A stretch of DNA of 64,000 bases, from contig NZ_SGXG01000001.1 of assembly GCF_004216715.1 (NCBI RefSeq), forward strand, positions 744,001 to 808,000, given 5' to 3'. The notes beneath the pieces are model-generated. The model saw nothing but the letters and a program-made list of their open reading frames with translations, was not told where the DNA came from and did not search any database. Below, in pieces: positions 10,401-16,913 of the stretch. Source of the stretch: Cecembia calidifontis. Its GTDB lineage: Bacteria; Bacteroidota; Bacteroidia; Cytophagales; Cyclobacteriaceae. Position numbers and translations under genes: made by a program. Numbering within the stretch: position 1 is the stretch's first letter; each line of letters starts with the position of its first letter.

Positions 10401-11879
10401 TACTACTGGCTGGATAACGAAACAACCTTTATCGGATGTTGCCTTGATATAATAAGTACCTGATTGCGCAATGGCACTTGGATTTGTTAAGGCTACAGTT
10501 GCAGAAGCATCTGAAAAATAAGCCAGGCTTGAAAAACCGGAAGAACCAGAGGTAATCGCAGCAGCTGTCAGATCTATCGTTCCCGGTTCACAAACAGGAG
10601 CAGGATTGGTAATATTCAAAACAGGCAGAGGGTTAACAATTATGCTAACTTTTACCCTGGCACTTTCACATTCTCCATTCTTAATCTGACTTACCCAAAC
10701 TGAAAAAGTACCTGCTCCGCTGGTATTGGAATCAACCGAAGGAACAGTTGTCAATGGTGAAGTAGAGGTTTCCGAGTCATAGAAGATCAAACTATATCCT
10801 GCATCAGCAGTAATATTATATCCTAATGGACCAGAATTTTGACAAATCTCTTCATCTTGATAATTGGATGGAGCAGGAGCTGTATTTGGCTGGGCAATTA
10901 CAATTTGTAATGTTTCAAAACATCCTCTATCGTCTGTGATCTTTACTTCATACGTTCCTGAGGATAGCCCCGTCTGATCTTTCTGACCTGCAACAAGTCC
11001 ATTACCGTTTGTTGTAGACCATAAATAAGTATATGGGCCTTTGCCCCCCTCAACCGTCAATGTGATAGAACCTGTATTATCATTTATACAATCTGAATCA
11101 GTTTTATTAAATGATGCCGTTAATAAAGGAAATAACTGAACAGTTTTAGTAATTGACTTAGGCAGTGTTAAACCATCACTTGAAGTAAGGGTAACATTGT
11201 AAGTTCCAGGACCTGGAAAAGTAAAAGAAGGATTCGCTGAAGTTGAAGAACCCAAACCTGCAAAGTTCCAATTAAATGAATAAGATGTCGTGTTACCACC
11301 TGTAGTAAGGTTCTTAAAATCTACTTCAAAATCATTACAATTTGTTTCGAAATCAAAGTTTGCTACGAGAGGAGTTCTTCCAAGGAATCCCTCTTGACTA
11401 TAAAAACATTGGGCATTTCCACCGGCCAGTCCAGGACAAGTTGAGGTAAGTGAACCAGTCGCCCATCTCATAAAGACATTCTCAATCCTGATTTCATCTC
11501 CCCAGTTCCAAGTAAAGTCACCAATTCTAACTGGAACGTTTTGTGGCGGTCTTGAACCTTGAAATAGACAATCTGAATCCGTTCTAAGAAACTGACCATT
11601 AATAAAAATGTCATATTGGATATAAGTTGCCGATGCGTTGTTGGTTGATCCACTAAAAACGGCTGTAATTACACCATTGATAGGTGTCCCAATTGGAAAA
11701 TCATCGGTTGGTAAAAAAGCAGATCCATCGCTTTTTCTGAATTCCAAACTTCCCACTGTAACATTTGCTTGGTTACAGGAAGGAAAACTGTTGGGATCTG
11801 ACTGAGCAGAAACCAAAAATGAAGAGAAAACACCCGTTAAAAAAAACAGAATGCTTAACAATTTAACATACGTCTTCAT
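4449..11879 (-). CDS. Giant multi-domain adhesin with CHU_C type IX secretion domain
   Basis: 2476 residues. Order: signal peptide (MKTYVKLLSILFFLTGVFSS...), a unique region (about 27-170), a PKD domain (about 172-250), a SprB-like repeat (about 252-330; GGKGPYTYLW), Ig-like segments (about 340-580), then about 14 DUF11/DUF7507 beta-sandwich repeats (NTGNVTLTNV...DPL...TYTVTQADID pattern) to about 2170. A cadherin-like insert, another DUF11 domain and a C-terminal CHU_C domain follow (FIPNVITPDGDGKND, then VAGTYFYVLVG). CHU_C marks type B substrates of the type IX secretion system, here probably a long surface stalk for adhesion or gliding. It has its own promoter and terminator and lies between two porP-ompA pairs. 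Three 693-bp repeats in it are almost identical. Confidence 0.93.
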   Translation of the reverse strand: MKTYVKLLSILFFLTGVFSSFLVSAQSDPNSFPSCNQANVTVGSLEFRKSDGSAFLPTDDFPIGTPINGVITAVFSGSTNNASATYIQYDIFINGQFLRTDSDCLFQGSRPPQNVPVRIGDFTWNWGDEIRIENVFMRWATGSLTSTCPGLAGGNAQCFYSQEGFLGRTPLVANFDFETNCNDFEVDFKNLTTGGNTTSYSFNWNFAGLGSSTSANPSFTFPGPGTYNVTLTSSDGLTLPKSITKTVQLFPLLTASFNKTDSDCINDNTGSITLTVEGGKGPYTYLWSTTNGNGLVAGQKDQTGLSSGTYEVKITDDRGCFETLQIVIAQPNTAPAPSNYQDEEICQNSGPLGYNITADAGYSLIFYDSETSTSPLTTVPSVDSNTSGAGTFSVWVSQIKNGECESARVKVSIIVNPLPVLNITNPAPVCEPGTIDLTAAAITSGSSGFSSLAYFSDASATVALTNPSAIAQSGTYYIKATSDKGCFVIQPVVVVVNEAPAAPISAGNITECAAESIQTLDARDAISALPGVDILWYETAEGGSPVTPTWSQIGSKTYYAQAVNSYTGCTSLQRTPVTLTIDDCRVNINKSVNFENINGPVTLNYTITVTNPGNIALTGVVVTDPLTNGSNPLTLGSGDTNNNGNLDTNETWVFQTSFEVTQAMIDAGTSIVNTAFVNTNQTKEAKSSVSTTISQNADISITKTAGQPTYSAAGDVITYSFEVRNTGNVTLTNVSVSDPLPGLGTISPASVTLNPGASQTFTAIYTITLADMNLGKVDNTATATGTPPTGPAVTASDNETITAVQTPSISIVKTADKTANIQVGDLIIYSYVVTNTGNITINGVNVTDEHPGTGSLSNLVTSDAINNVDPGQTVTFTATYTVNQQDIDKGSAITNLATATAVGANGQNVNATDSATITPEAASASIEIEKKGTFVDANGNDRPDAGEQIVYTFTVTNTGNVTLTNIIVEDPLVTVSGGPIASLAPGASDGDTFTAVYTLTQADINATTLKNVATVKAEYDGNVIENTGEDVQTFTTVSRFYVAKTADKTTNVEAGDLITYTYLVKNIGNVTINNINVTDAHPGTGVLSDLTTSDPVNGVDPGQTVTFTATYTVTQQDIDNGTPITNIATATGVCVLGCELIATDEETITPIAASPSVTLVKNGQFIDANGNDRPDAGEQIVYTFTVTNTGNVTLTNIIVEDPLVTVSGGPIASLAPGASDGDTFTAVYTLTQADINATTLKNVATVKAEYDGNVIENTGEDVQTFTTVSRFYVAKTADKTTNVEAGDLITYTYLVKNIGNVTINNINVTDAHPGTGVLSDLTTSDPVNGVDPGQTVTFTATYTVTQQDIDNGTPITNIATATGVCVLGCELIATDEETITPIAASPSVTLVKNGQFIDANGNDRPDAGEQIVYTFTVTNTGNVTLTNIIVEDPLVTVSGGPIASLAPGASDGDTFTAVYTLTQADINATTLKNVATVKAEYDGNVIENTGEDVQTFTTVSRFYVAKTADKTTNVEAGDLITYTYLVKNIGNVTINNINVTDAHPGTGVLSDLTTSDPVNGVDPGQTVTFTATYTVTQQDIDNGTPITNIATATGVCVLGCELIATDEETITPIAASPSVTLVKNGQFVDVNENGRADAGDQITYTFTITNNGNVTLTGVVVEDPLVDVSGDEIAFLAPGATDGSTFTAVYTLTQEDIDEGTFTNTATVTGQYNGDVTATDSDTQDFERKPSLDISKKANVSSVNAAGDVIVYTITLTNTGNVTLVDVNKSDPKVSYNNDINSFAPGESISVDVNYVVTQADIDRGVIENIASGKGQTRDGININVEATEIVTVNQNASLSLNKAANRPTVTAAGQEIVYTLTVTNNGNVTIDNVTVVDEKVSVNQNVGTLAPGGESATVTVTYTVSQADMDAGSIVNVATVSGTDPNGEEAGAEDGVTVTVEQNASLSMSKTANRPTVTAAGQEIVYTLTVTNNGNVTIDNVTVVDEKVSVNHNVGTLAPGESATVTVTYTVSQADMDAGSIVNVATVSGTDPNDTDTKGEDEVTVVVTPNAQVNVEKVANNSTYTEIGDVLTYTITVSNTGTVTLTAITVVDPLTGLNVEIDALSPGEQRVFETSYTITLEDLERGSVLNNVLVTAKDPNGNEVTDEDSVTVGGSSKQIIANDDEYGEFPINFAGVLGNILDNDLLEGQRPDPNDVDFEFTDLDGIIGLNINENGELSLLIPGINEPREYRLRYVLRETLNPTNSDDAFVIFRLLENEVDLSVEKTSNNIEVFEGDEFDYTITVSNNGGTDAENVVITDDLPNGVTYVSTSFVSTNPNVALTTAVQGSRVTWSIPLLPANSVVTITLRVKANPLTGDVPLTITNQVTIVSDGDENNPSDNFDTDVNRVNPFFIPNVITPDGDGKNDTFEVKGLGKFVSNEIVIFNRYGDHVFQRKDYANDWNAPGQVAGTYFYVLVGTDAQGRKHEFKGWIQVIK
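5780..6380 (-). repeat. Recent duplication of one DUF11 domain inside the adhesin
   Basis: Two nearly identical copies lie about 321-324 bp apart: the stretch from CCGGATACAGTCGC at 5791 recurs at 6112. The second copy has one extra codon (CACCTCCTGGGG for CACCTGGGG). Both encode the NRPTVTAAGQEIVYTLTV domain. They are richer in G+C than the domains around them. Confidence 0.85.
7000..9059 (-). repeat. Three near-perfect 693-bp tandem repeats in the adhesin
   Basis: Units run 7000-7692, 7693-8385 and 8386-9059 (the last about 19 bp short). Each encodes 231 residues, or two DUF7507-like domains. By eye units 2 and 3 are identical; unit 1 differs at 7488 (T for C) and 7509 (C for T). The unit length is a whole number of codons, so gain or loss keeps the frame. 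Confidence 0.93.
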
Positions 11880-12185
11880 AGCCTATTTGATTTATTTAAA
11901 ACCATCGCTGGCTTTAAGTGATTTAAATTTTGAAGTGAGTTTCCGGAGTGAATACCATCAAGGAAAAAAATCTTTGCCTGAATTTCCGGAATATGGAATG
12001 CACAAAAAGCCTTTAGGAAATTTCCAGAAAGGCCTACCTTATACAAAATTTCTTTAATATTGGCACCTAAGTCTGCCAAACTTAATTGTAGATAACGTAT
12101 CATATTCAGTCTATTTTAAAAATATTCTTTACCCTTTTGCATTGACCTGAATTAAATAGACTTATTCAAATCAACTAATTTGCTG

Positions 12186-12217
12186 TAAATATACATTTTT
12201 TTGTTTTTTAAAAACAA
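12186..12217 (-). promoter_or_regulatory. Promoter of the giant adhesin
   Basis: Minus strand: TTG (12215-12217), 21 nt, TATATTTA (12186-12193), followed by CAGCA as in the porP copy 1 promoter. It matches the promoters at 4085 and 16450. Predicted leader to the ATG at 11879 is about 300 nt. The rest of the 1061-bp gap 11880-12940 holds no supported gene. Confidence 0.68.
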
Positions 12218-12256
12218 GTGTTTTCAAAAATATTTTCCAATGTATGGCTTTTTTTT

Positions 12257-12269
12257 GTATTTGAAATAC
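12257..12269 (-). promoter_or_regulatory. Palindromic putative operator upstream of the adhesin promoter
   Basis: GTATTTGAAATAC is a perfect 13-bp inverted repeat (GTATTT-G-AAATAC). It begins 64 nt from the end of the -7 element, the same spacing as at porP copies 1 and 2. T-runs flank it on both sides. The position, well upstream of -33, suits an activator. Confidence 0.55.
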
Positions 12270-12860
12270 TTTTTTTGCCATATAAAGTAATTACAAGGGC
12301 TTATCACACTTAATTTGGCTTGTTATAGCATCGATTTTAATGTCAATTTTAAAAGCAATCCCTATTTTCCACCAGGCCATTTGTCCTTCAACCGGCCTGT
12401 TCAAAAATGGTGAACAAACATCCGTATGCTTTAAATAAAAACCAAATAAATTATTGCAGTTCGTAGCTACGGTAAAAATCACACTTTTTTCTGAAATAAT
12501 AAAAATTTTTTAAATGTTTTTTTTCTATTAACGGAATAAAATTCTTTAAACGAATTTTTTATAGTTGTGAAATGCAAAATTTTTGCTATACATTAAACAA
12601 ATAAATTCTAATTTTTTTAAGGAAAATCATACAGGTATTCGTTTTCATCTATTGATCTTAAAATTTAGAGAGCTGTAAACCTACCTTAAGCAAAATAAAA
12701 CCAGGGGTTTGTACCCTTAGCTATTGGTAGATTTTGGATATTGATTGAATTTAGATAATGATTGACATTGCTTAATCTTGGCGCATTGTTTTGGATTTAT
12801 GCGAGCTGCTTTTTTATTTTTTTAGAGGACAGCTATAAATCTAACTTCAAAGTCGACTAT

Positions 12861-12898
12861 CCAAAATAAGAAAGAGGCCAGTTTTGGAAAAACCGGCC
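12861..12898 (-). terminator. Terminator of porP-ompA copy 2
   Basis: Minus strand GGCCGGTTTT-TCC-AAAACTGGCC (12876-12898, one G-T wobble), then the T-rich tail TCTTTCTTATTTT. It lies about 43 nt past the ompA stop. Confidence 0.85.
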
Positions 12899-12940
12899 CC
12901 CGAATAGAAAGATGGATTTTAATAATTCAAACAATCAGTA

Positions 12941-15283
12941 TCATTTGCTGCTCAGCCTGAGCTCTGTTCTTCTGTTCTGCTGGTGCTGGGCCTCCGTGCA
13001 GTCGCCCGATGCGCAGTCCACCTTCGGACGGCTCTCCCCGAACCACCTGTGCTCCATCCTCGAGGACTCAACCCCGCGCTTCACCAGGTAGTCCATCACC
13101 GCCTGCGCCCTGCGCTCCGAAAGCCCCATGTTATAGGCATCGCTGCCCCTGTTGTCCGTATGCCCCTCGATGTACAGCCTCAGGTCCGTCTTCCTGTTCA
13201 TCATCACTCCAACCCGCTCCAGCTCCTTCCTGTGCACCGGCCTGATGCCGCTCCTGTCAAAGTCAAAGTATACCGTCGGAAGGCCCGCCTCCTCTCCTAT
13301 ACGCTCAAGATATCCCGGAAGGTCGCATGGATCCACGCCCTCAGGAAGGTCATACTGCCTGTCCGTGTCAGGGAACGCCTCCAGTACCAGCTCGCTCCGC
13401 CTGTTCAGCTGGTGCTCCGTCTCAGGACAGGCGACCCCGTCACCGCAATCATTGACCAGCTTCTGCTCGCCGTGCCACTCCAGCCTCACCCTGCCCCCGT
13501 CAATGCCGTACCTTGAAAGGTAATCCCTTACCGAATTCGCCCTGCGCTCGCTCAGTTTACGGTTGTATTCCTCCGAAGCACGCGAATCCGTATGCGAGGA
13601 CACCACCAGGTCCATGAAACCGTACCTGCCCATCAGCTCACCTATCCTGTCAAGGGCCGGCTCCGCGTCCTTCCTGATCTCCGACCTGTCAAGGTCATAG
13701 TAAACTATGTCCACATACACCGGCGTCCTGTAGGGGATCGGCGCCAGCACGTACTCCCGCTTCAGCGTGTCCGATTCCATGCCCCTCGTGCTCAGGCTAC
13801 CGTCCGTCACAGGGAAGTAGCCCTTCCTGCTGATGCGCAGCACAAAGTCGCCATCAGGGTCAAGCTCCGCCGTCAGGATCCCCTCACGGGAAAGCTGTGC
13901 GCCTATGGTGCCGCCGCCCTGACGGGACAGTTCCCCGATGTAATCCGGAACCACGTTCCCGTCACAGTCCCGCACCCGCGCCTGAAGGATCCTGAACAGG
14001 TCCTCCACTGTATAAATATCGTCAAGGCCCATGCCGCCGTCCCTGTCCGTGGACAGGTAGCGCTTACCGTCACCCGCCACCACGAACGCAAAGTCGTCGC
14101 GGACACTGTTGTATGGAACACCCATGTTCACCACATTTTCTATCTTTCCGCTTTTATAGTCGGCCCTGAACACATCCATGCCCCCAAGGCCGCCGTGGCC
14201 CCTCGAAGAGAAGTAAAAACTGCCCCCGCTCCTTGAAGGATGGCTCTCGTTCTGCGCCGTGTTCACCCCGGGGCCCAGGTTCACCGGGGCCGAAAAGTTC
14301 ATGTCCCCGTCATATTCCACATAGTACAGGTCAAAACCTCCCTGTCCCCCGGGCATGTCCGATGCAAAGTAGACACGCTTCGCCTCCGTGTCCACGAAGG
14401 GGTTCATCACCCCGTAGGACTGGTGGTCGTTGTAGGGAAAGGCCACGCTGCCCGTGATGTTGCCGTCCGCGTCTATCCTCCCGTAGTAGATCCCCGCGTG
14501 GTTCGTGATCTCGCGCGTGCCCTTCTGCCTGGTCTTCCCCACAAAGGCAGTATAGAAAACAAGCCCTCTGTCCGCCATCAGGGAAGGGTCGCTCACATGC
14601 AGCGCGCCCGCAAGGTCGGTCACCACAACAGCTGCCCCGCCGTCACCGTCCTTCCTGTATATCCTGTAAAACTCACGCTCGTTGTAGCTGCTGCGCTCCG
14701 TGCTGTAAATGTTGTTCTTCGCGTCAAGCCTGATCCCGGGACGGCGCGAAGCGTCACCAACAGTCCCCCGGTCGCTCGAAAAATACATGGCCCCGCTGCC
14801 GTCCAGCGAAGCACCGATATCGCTGCCACCGCTGTTCGCCCCCGCTACCGGAACCAGCTTCACCCGCGCAGGGCTTTCCATCAGCCTGCGCATCCCCGCA
14901 AGGTCAAGACCCGCAAAATCATATTCCGTATAGCCCCCGGATTGCAGAAGCCCGTCCACATCTTCCCAGCGCCCCGCCTGTATCGCAGACCTCAGGTACC
15001 TGCCGTAATCCTCCTTGCCCGAACCTTCATGGCCGACCGCTCTGCCCCACCATTCGTAGGACTCAGCATACATCCCCAGTTTGTCGTAGCTCTCCGCTAA
15101 TTTCACCGCCGTGCCGTATTCCGCACGCCTCCCGTACGCTTCACGGTACGCCTCCGCAGCCCTTGCGTAATTCTCAAGCCCGTACTGCTTGTCCCCGTAC
15201 CTCAGAAGACGAGCCTGTCCGTATATATCCGTGGACAGCAGCAGCAGCGCCGCCGCAAACAATATCTTTATCCTCTTTTTCAT
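12941..15283 (-). CDS. OmpA-family protein with PD40-like repeats and two OmpA domains, copy 2
   Basis: Same length and architecture as the copy at 598-2940: signal peptide, TPR-like region, beta-propeller, two C-terminal OmpA domains. The first 300 or so residues and the last 280 or so are identical. All amino-acid differences fall between about residues 300 and 500, for example VDTEAKRVYF for VDSEAKRIYF and RDCDGNVVPDY for RDCEGDVVSDY. The diverged part covers the end of the propeller and the linker to the OmpA domains, so wall binding should be the same while any partner contact could differ. It starts 2 nt after porP. Confidence 0.9.
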   Translation of the reverse strand: MKKRIKILFAAALLLLSTDIYGQARLLRYGDKQYGLENYARAAEAYREAYGRRAEYGTAVKLAESYDKLGMYAESYEWWGRAVGHEGSGKEDYGRYLRSAIQAGRWEDVDGLLQSGGYTEYDFAGLDLAGMRRLMESPARVKLVPVAGANSGGSDIGASLDGSGAMYFSSDRGTVGDASRRPGIRLDAKNNIYSTERSSYNEREFYRIYRKDGDGGAAVVVTDLAGALHVSDPSLMADRGLVFYTAFVGKTRQKGTREITNHAGIYYGRIDADGNITGSVAFPYNDHQSYGVMNPFVDTEAKRVYFASDMPGGQGGFDLYYVEYDGDMNFSAPVNLGPGVNTAQNESHPSRSGGSFYFSSRGHGGLGGMDVFRADYKSGKIENVVNMGVPYNSVRDDFAFVVAGDGKRYLSTDRDGGMGLDDIYTVEDLFRILQARVRDCDGNVVPDYIGELSRQGGGTIGAQLSREGILTAELDPDGDFVLRISRKGYFPVTDGSLSTRGMESDTLKREYVLAPIPYRTPVYVDIVYYDLDRSEIRKDAEPALDRIGELMGRYGFMDLVVSSHTDSRASEEYNRKLSERRANSVRDYLSRYGIDGGRVRLEWHGEQKLVNDCGDGVACPETEHQLNRRSELVLEAFPDTDRQYDLPEGVDPCDLPGYLERIGEEAGLPTVYFDFDRSGIRPVHRKELERVGVMMNRKTDLRLYIEGHTDNRGSDAYNMGLSERRAQAVMDYLVKRGVESSRMEHRWFGESRPKVDCASGDCTEAQHQQNRRTELRLSSK

Positions 15284-15285
15284 GA

Positions 15286-16251
15286 TCAGAACCATCTTGG
15301 GTTTTTCAATTTAACATTTCTGGGCGAAAGATAATAACCCAAGGAAATCTCGTGCGAATTGTGCCTGTAATCCTGGAGCACGTTCAGGTTGTGGTCGTAG
15401 GCATAGCCCAGCCTGATGCTCTCCGTCGCAAATACCTCCACCAGAAACGCAACCGCGTTCCTGGTGCCCAGGTTAGGCTCCAGGTTCTCGTTCCAGATCT
15501 TCATGTTCGACCTGTACGATGCACCAAGCCACAGACGCTCCATGAACAAAAACATTCCGTTGATGTCATAGCTCGTCGGTGCTCCCTTAACCTCCCTGAC
15601 CAGAAAGCTCGGCTTGAACTCAACCCTGTCGCTCACGGGGATCAGCGCCCCCGCGGTCAGGTAATAATGGTAATCGTGGAAACCCAGCGACAGGTCCTCG
15701 CGCTGAAGCACCCCCTTTCCTATCATGTTGAACGCACTGAAGCCCGCATAAAAACGCGCGTTGTGCCAGAAAATCCCCGCGTTCATGTTCGGCGTGACCA
15801 TACGCTCCCTCCCCTCCGGAATGTTCGGGTCGTTCGGGTCGTTGAACCTCAGCAGGTCTCCGTCTATCATGTATTCCGAAAATCCTCCGCTGACCCCAAG
15901 GCTGAAAAAACTCTCGTCACCAACCTGCATCCTGTAGGCATAAGTGAAAAGTCCGCCCGTCGTCTTCGCAGGCCCGATCTGGTCGGTCATAAAGGAAACA
16001 CCGAAACCCTGCATCCCCTCGTTCGCACTCAGGTCCGCGGTCACCGTAAAAGTCTTCGGAGCCCCGGGAAAATTCACCCACTGGCTCCTGTATGTGCTCT
16101 GTATATACCCCTGTGTCTTGTACCCCGCATATCCCGGATTGATATGCAGACCGTTGAACATGTACTGGCTGAACTGGGGCAGCTGCTGACCCGCAACCAT
16201 CAGCGGAATAAACATTATTCCAGCTATCAAAATCCTAAAAATCCTTTCCAT
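15286..16251 (-). CDS. Type IX secretion system membrane protein, PorP/SprF family, copy 2
   Basis: 321 residues from the ATG at 16251 (MERIFRILIAG...); 40 extra upstream residues in the open frame lack any signal-peptide logic. About 95 percent identical to copy 1 by eye, with conservative changes such as LGVSGG for LGLSGG. The last roughly 60 codons are DNA-identical to copy 1 and the rest diverged, so the conversion edge falls inside the gene. Expected role: outer-membrane partner for secretion or anchoring of a CHU_C adhesin. It is the first gene of its transcription unit. Confidence 0.92.
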   Translation of the reverse strand: MERIFRILIAGIMFIPLMVAGQQLPQFSQYMFNGLHINPGYAGYKTQGYIQSTYRSQWVNFPGAPKTFTVTADLSANEGMQGFGVSFMTDQIGPAKTTGGLFTYAYRMQVGDESFFSLGVSGGFSEYMIDGDLLRFNDPNDPNIPEGRERMVTPNMNAGIFWHNARFYAGFSAFNMIGKGVLQREDLSLGFHDYHYYLTAGALIPVSDRVEFKPSFLVREVKGAPTSYDINGMFLFMERLWLGASYRSNMKIWNENLEPNLGTRNAVAFLVEVFATESIRLGYAYDHNLNVLQDYRHNSHEISLGYYLSPRNVKLKNPRWF

Positions 16252-16449
16252 CTTGCTATTCGGTTTATTTGACTTGAAATCCTGACAGGTCACTGTAATT
16301 TTCCTGTCTAAAAATGAGGGGATCTTACATCTATTTATTTTTTCAGCTTTCCGTAATACTTCCTCATTCAATCGATTTTTAAATCCATGCTTTACATCAT
16401 TTTTTACAAGTACCTGAGTATCAATTTTGCCAAATACTTATTTTTGCAG

Positions 16450-16480
16450 TAAACATACAGGTTTTTGTTTTTCATGTCAA
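16450..16480 (-). promoter_or_regulatory. Bacteroidota-type promoter for porP-ompA copy 2
   Basis: Minus strand TTG (16478-16480), 20 nt, TATGTTTA (16450-16457). The spacer is nearly the same as for copy 1 (ACATGAAAAACAAAAA...). Predicted leader to the ATG is about 190 nt. Confidence 0.7.
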
Positions 16481-16520
16481 GCAAAATGAAAAATTATTTT
16501 TATTTGTAAATCATTTTTTT

Positions 16521-16533
16521 TTATTTGAAATAC
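16521..16533 (-). promoter_or_regulatory. Putative regulator site upstream of porP copy 2
   Basis: TTATTTGAAATAC, one base from the perfect palindrome at 12257. It starts 64 nt from the end of the -7 element, like the other two sites. Confidence 0.55.
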
Positions 16534-16636
16534 ATTTTTTAGGTTTTTTATATTGATTTTAGAAGGGAAATCATCAGGAAAACTTATTTATTGGATGTCT
16601 GACAGAAAAAATTTACAAGGAAGGATACAAAAAAAT

Positions 16637-16660
16637 AAAGGAGCCTTTAGCTCCTTTTTG
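16637..16660. terminator. Isolated terminator-like hairpin
   Basis: AAGGAGC-CTTTA-GCTCCTT, with T-rich DNA on both sides (TTTTTGTTTT on plus, TATTTTTTT on minus). No gene ends here on either strand within the 662-bp gap 16252-16913. Like the hairpin at 4249 it sits a little upstream of a porP promoter. Confidence 0.6.
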
Positions 16661-16913
16661 TTTTACTTAGTTTTTCACTTTTTACTTTTGTGAGGTATTC
16701 TTTGATTAACCTCATTCTTTGATTATCTCCCAAAATCCCTTGGGGAATAATCCTTTCCAAACTCCACTGCATAATCATTTTAATTTTGGGTGATGCAATT
16801 CTAACGGGTGAAAATTGCTAATGGTTTAAATTAAGCTTTACAATTTGCTGAAACTTTTTCACCTTTCAAAATATGTGCTTAATTTAATCATCTATAACAC
16901 CTTTAATATTAAA

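Larger units (their letters stand above)
12939..16251 (-). repeat. porP-ompA module, copy 2 (long direct repeat)
   Basis: Second copy of the 596-3908 module, same orientation. Identical tracts are 12939-13681 and 14397-15468; the 715-bp island between them and most of porP differ at scattered, often silent, positions. The terminators of the two copies are unrelated, while the promoter blocks are related. Confidence 0.9.

Noticed and set aside
11876..12103. 75-codon minus-strand ORF just upstream of the adhesin
   Set aside because: It lies in the predicted leader of the adhesin message and has no protein-like features; the same applies to the 63-codon ORF at 12291-12482.
596..16251. Composite transposon or integrative element formed by the long direct repeats
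   Set aside because: No transposase, integrase, terminal inverted repeats or target-site duplications were seen; the repeats are the genes themselves.
16845..16913. 23-residue N-terminal extension of the aldehyde dehydrogenase
   Set aside because: AT-rich leader-like DNA; the family begins near the MMEP start.
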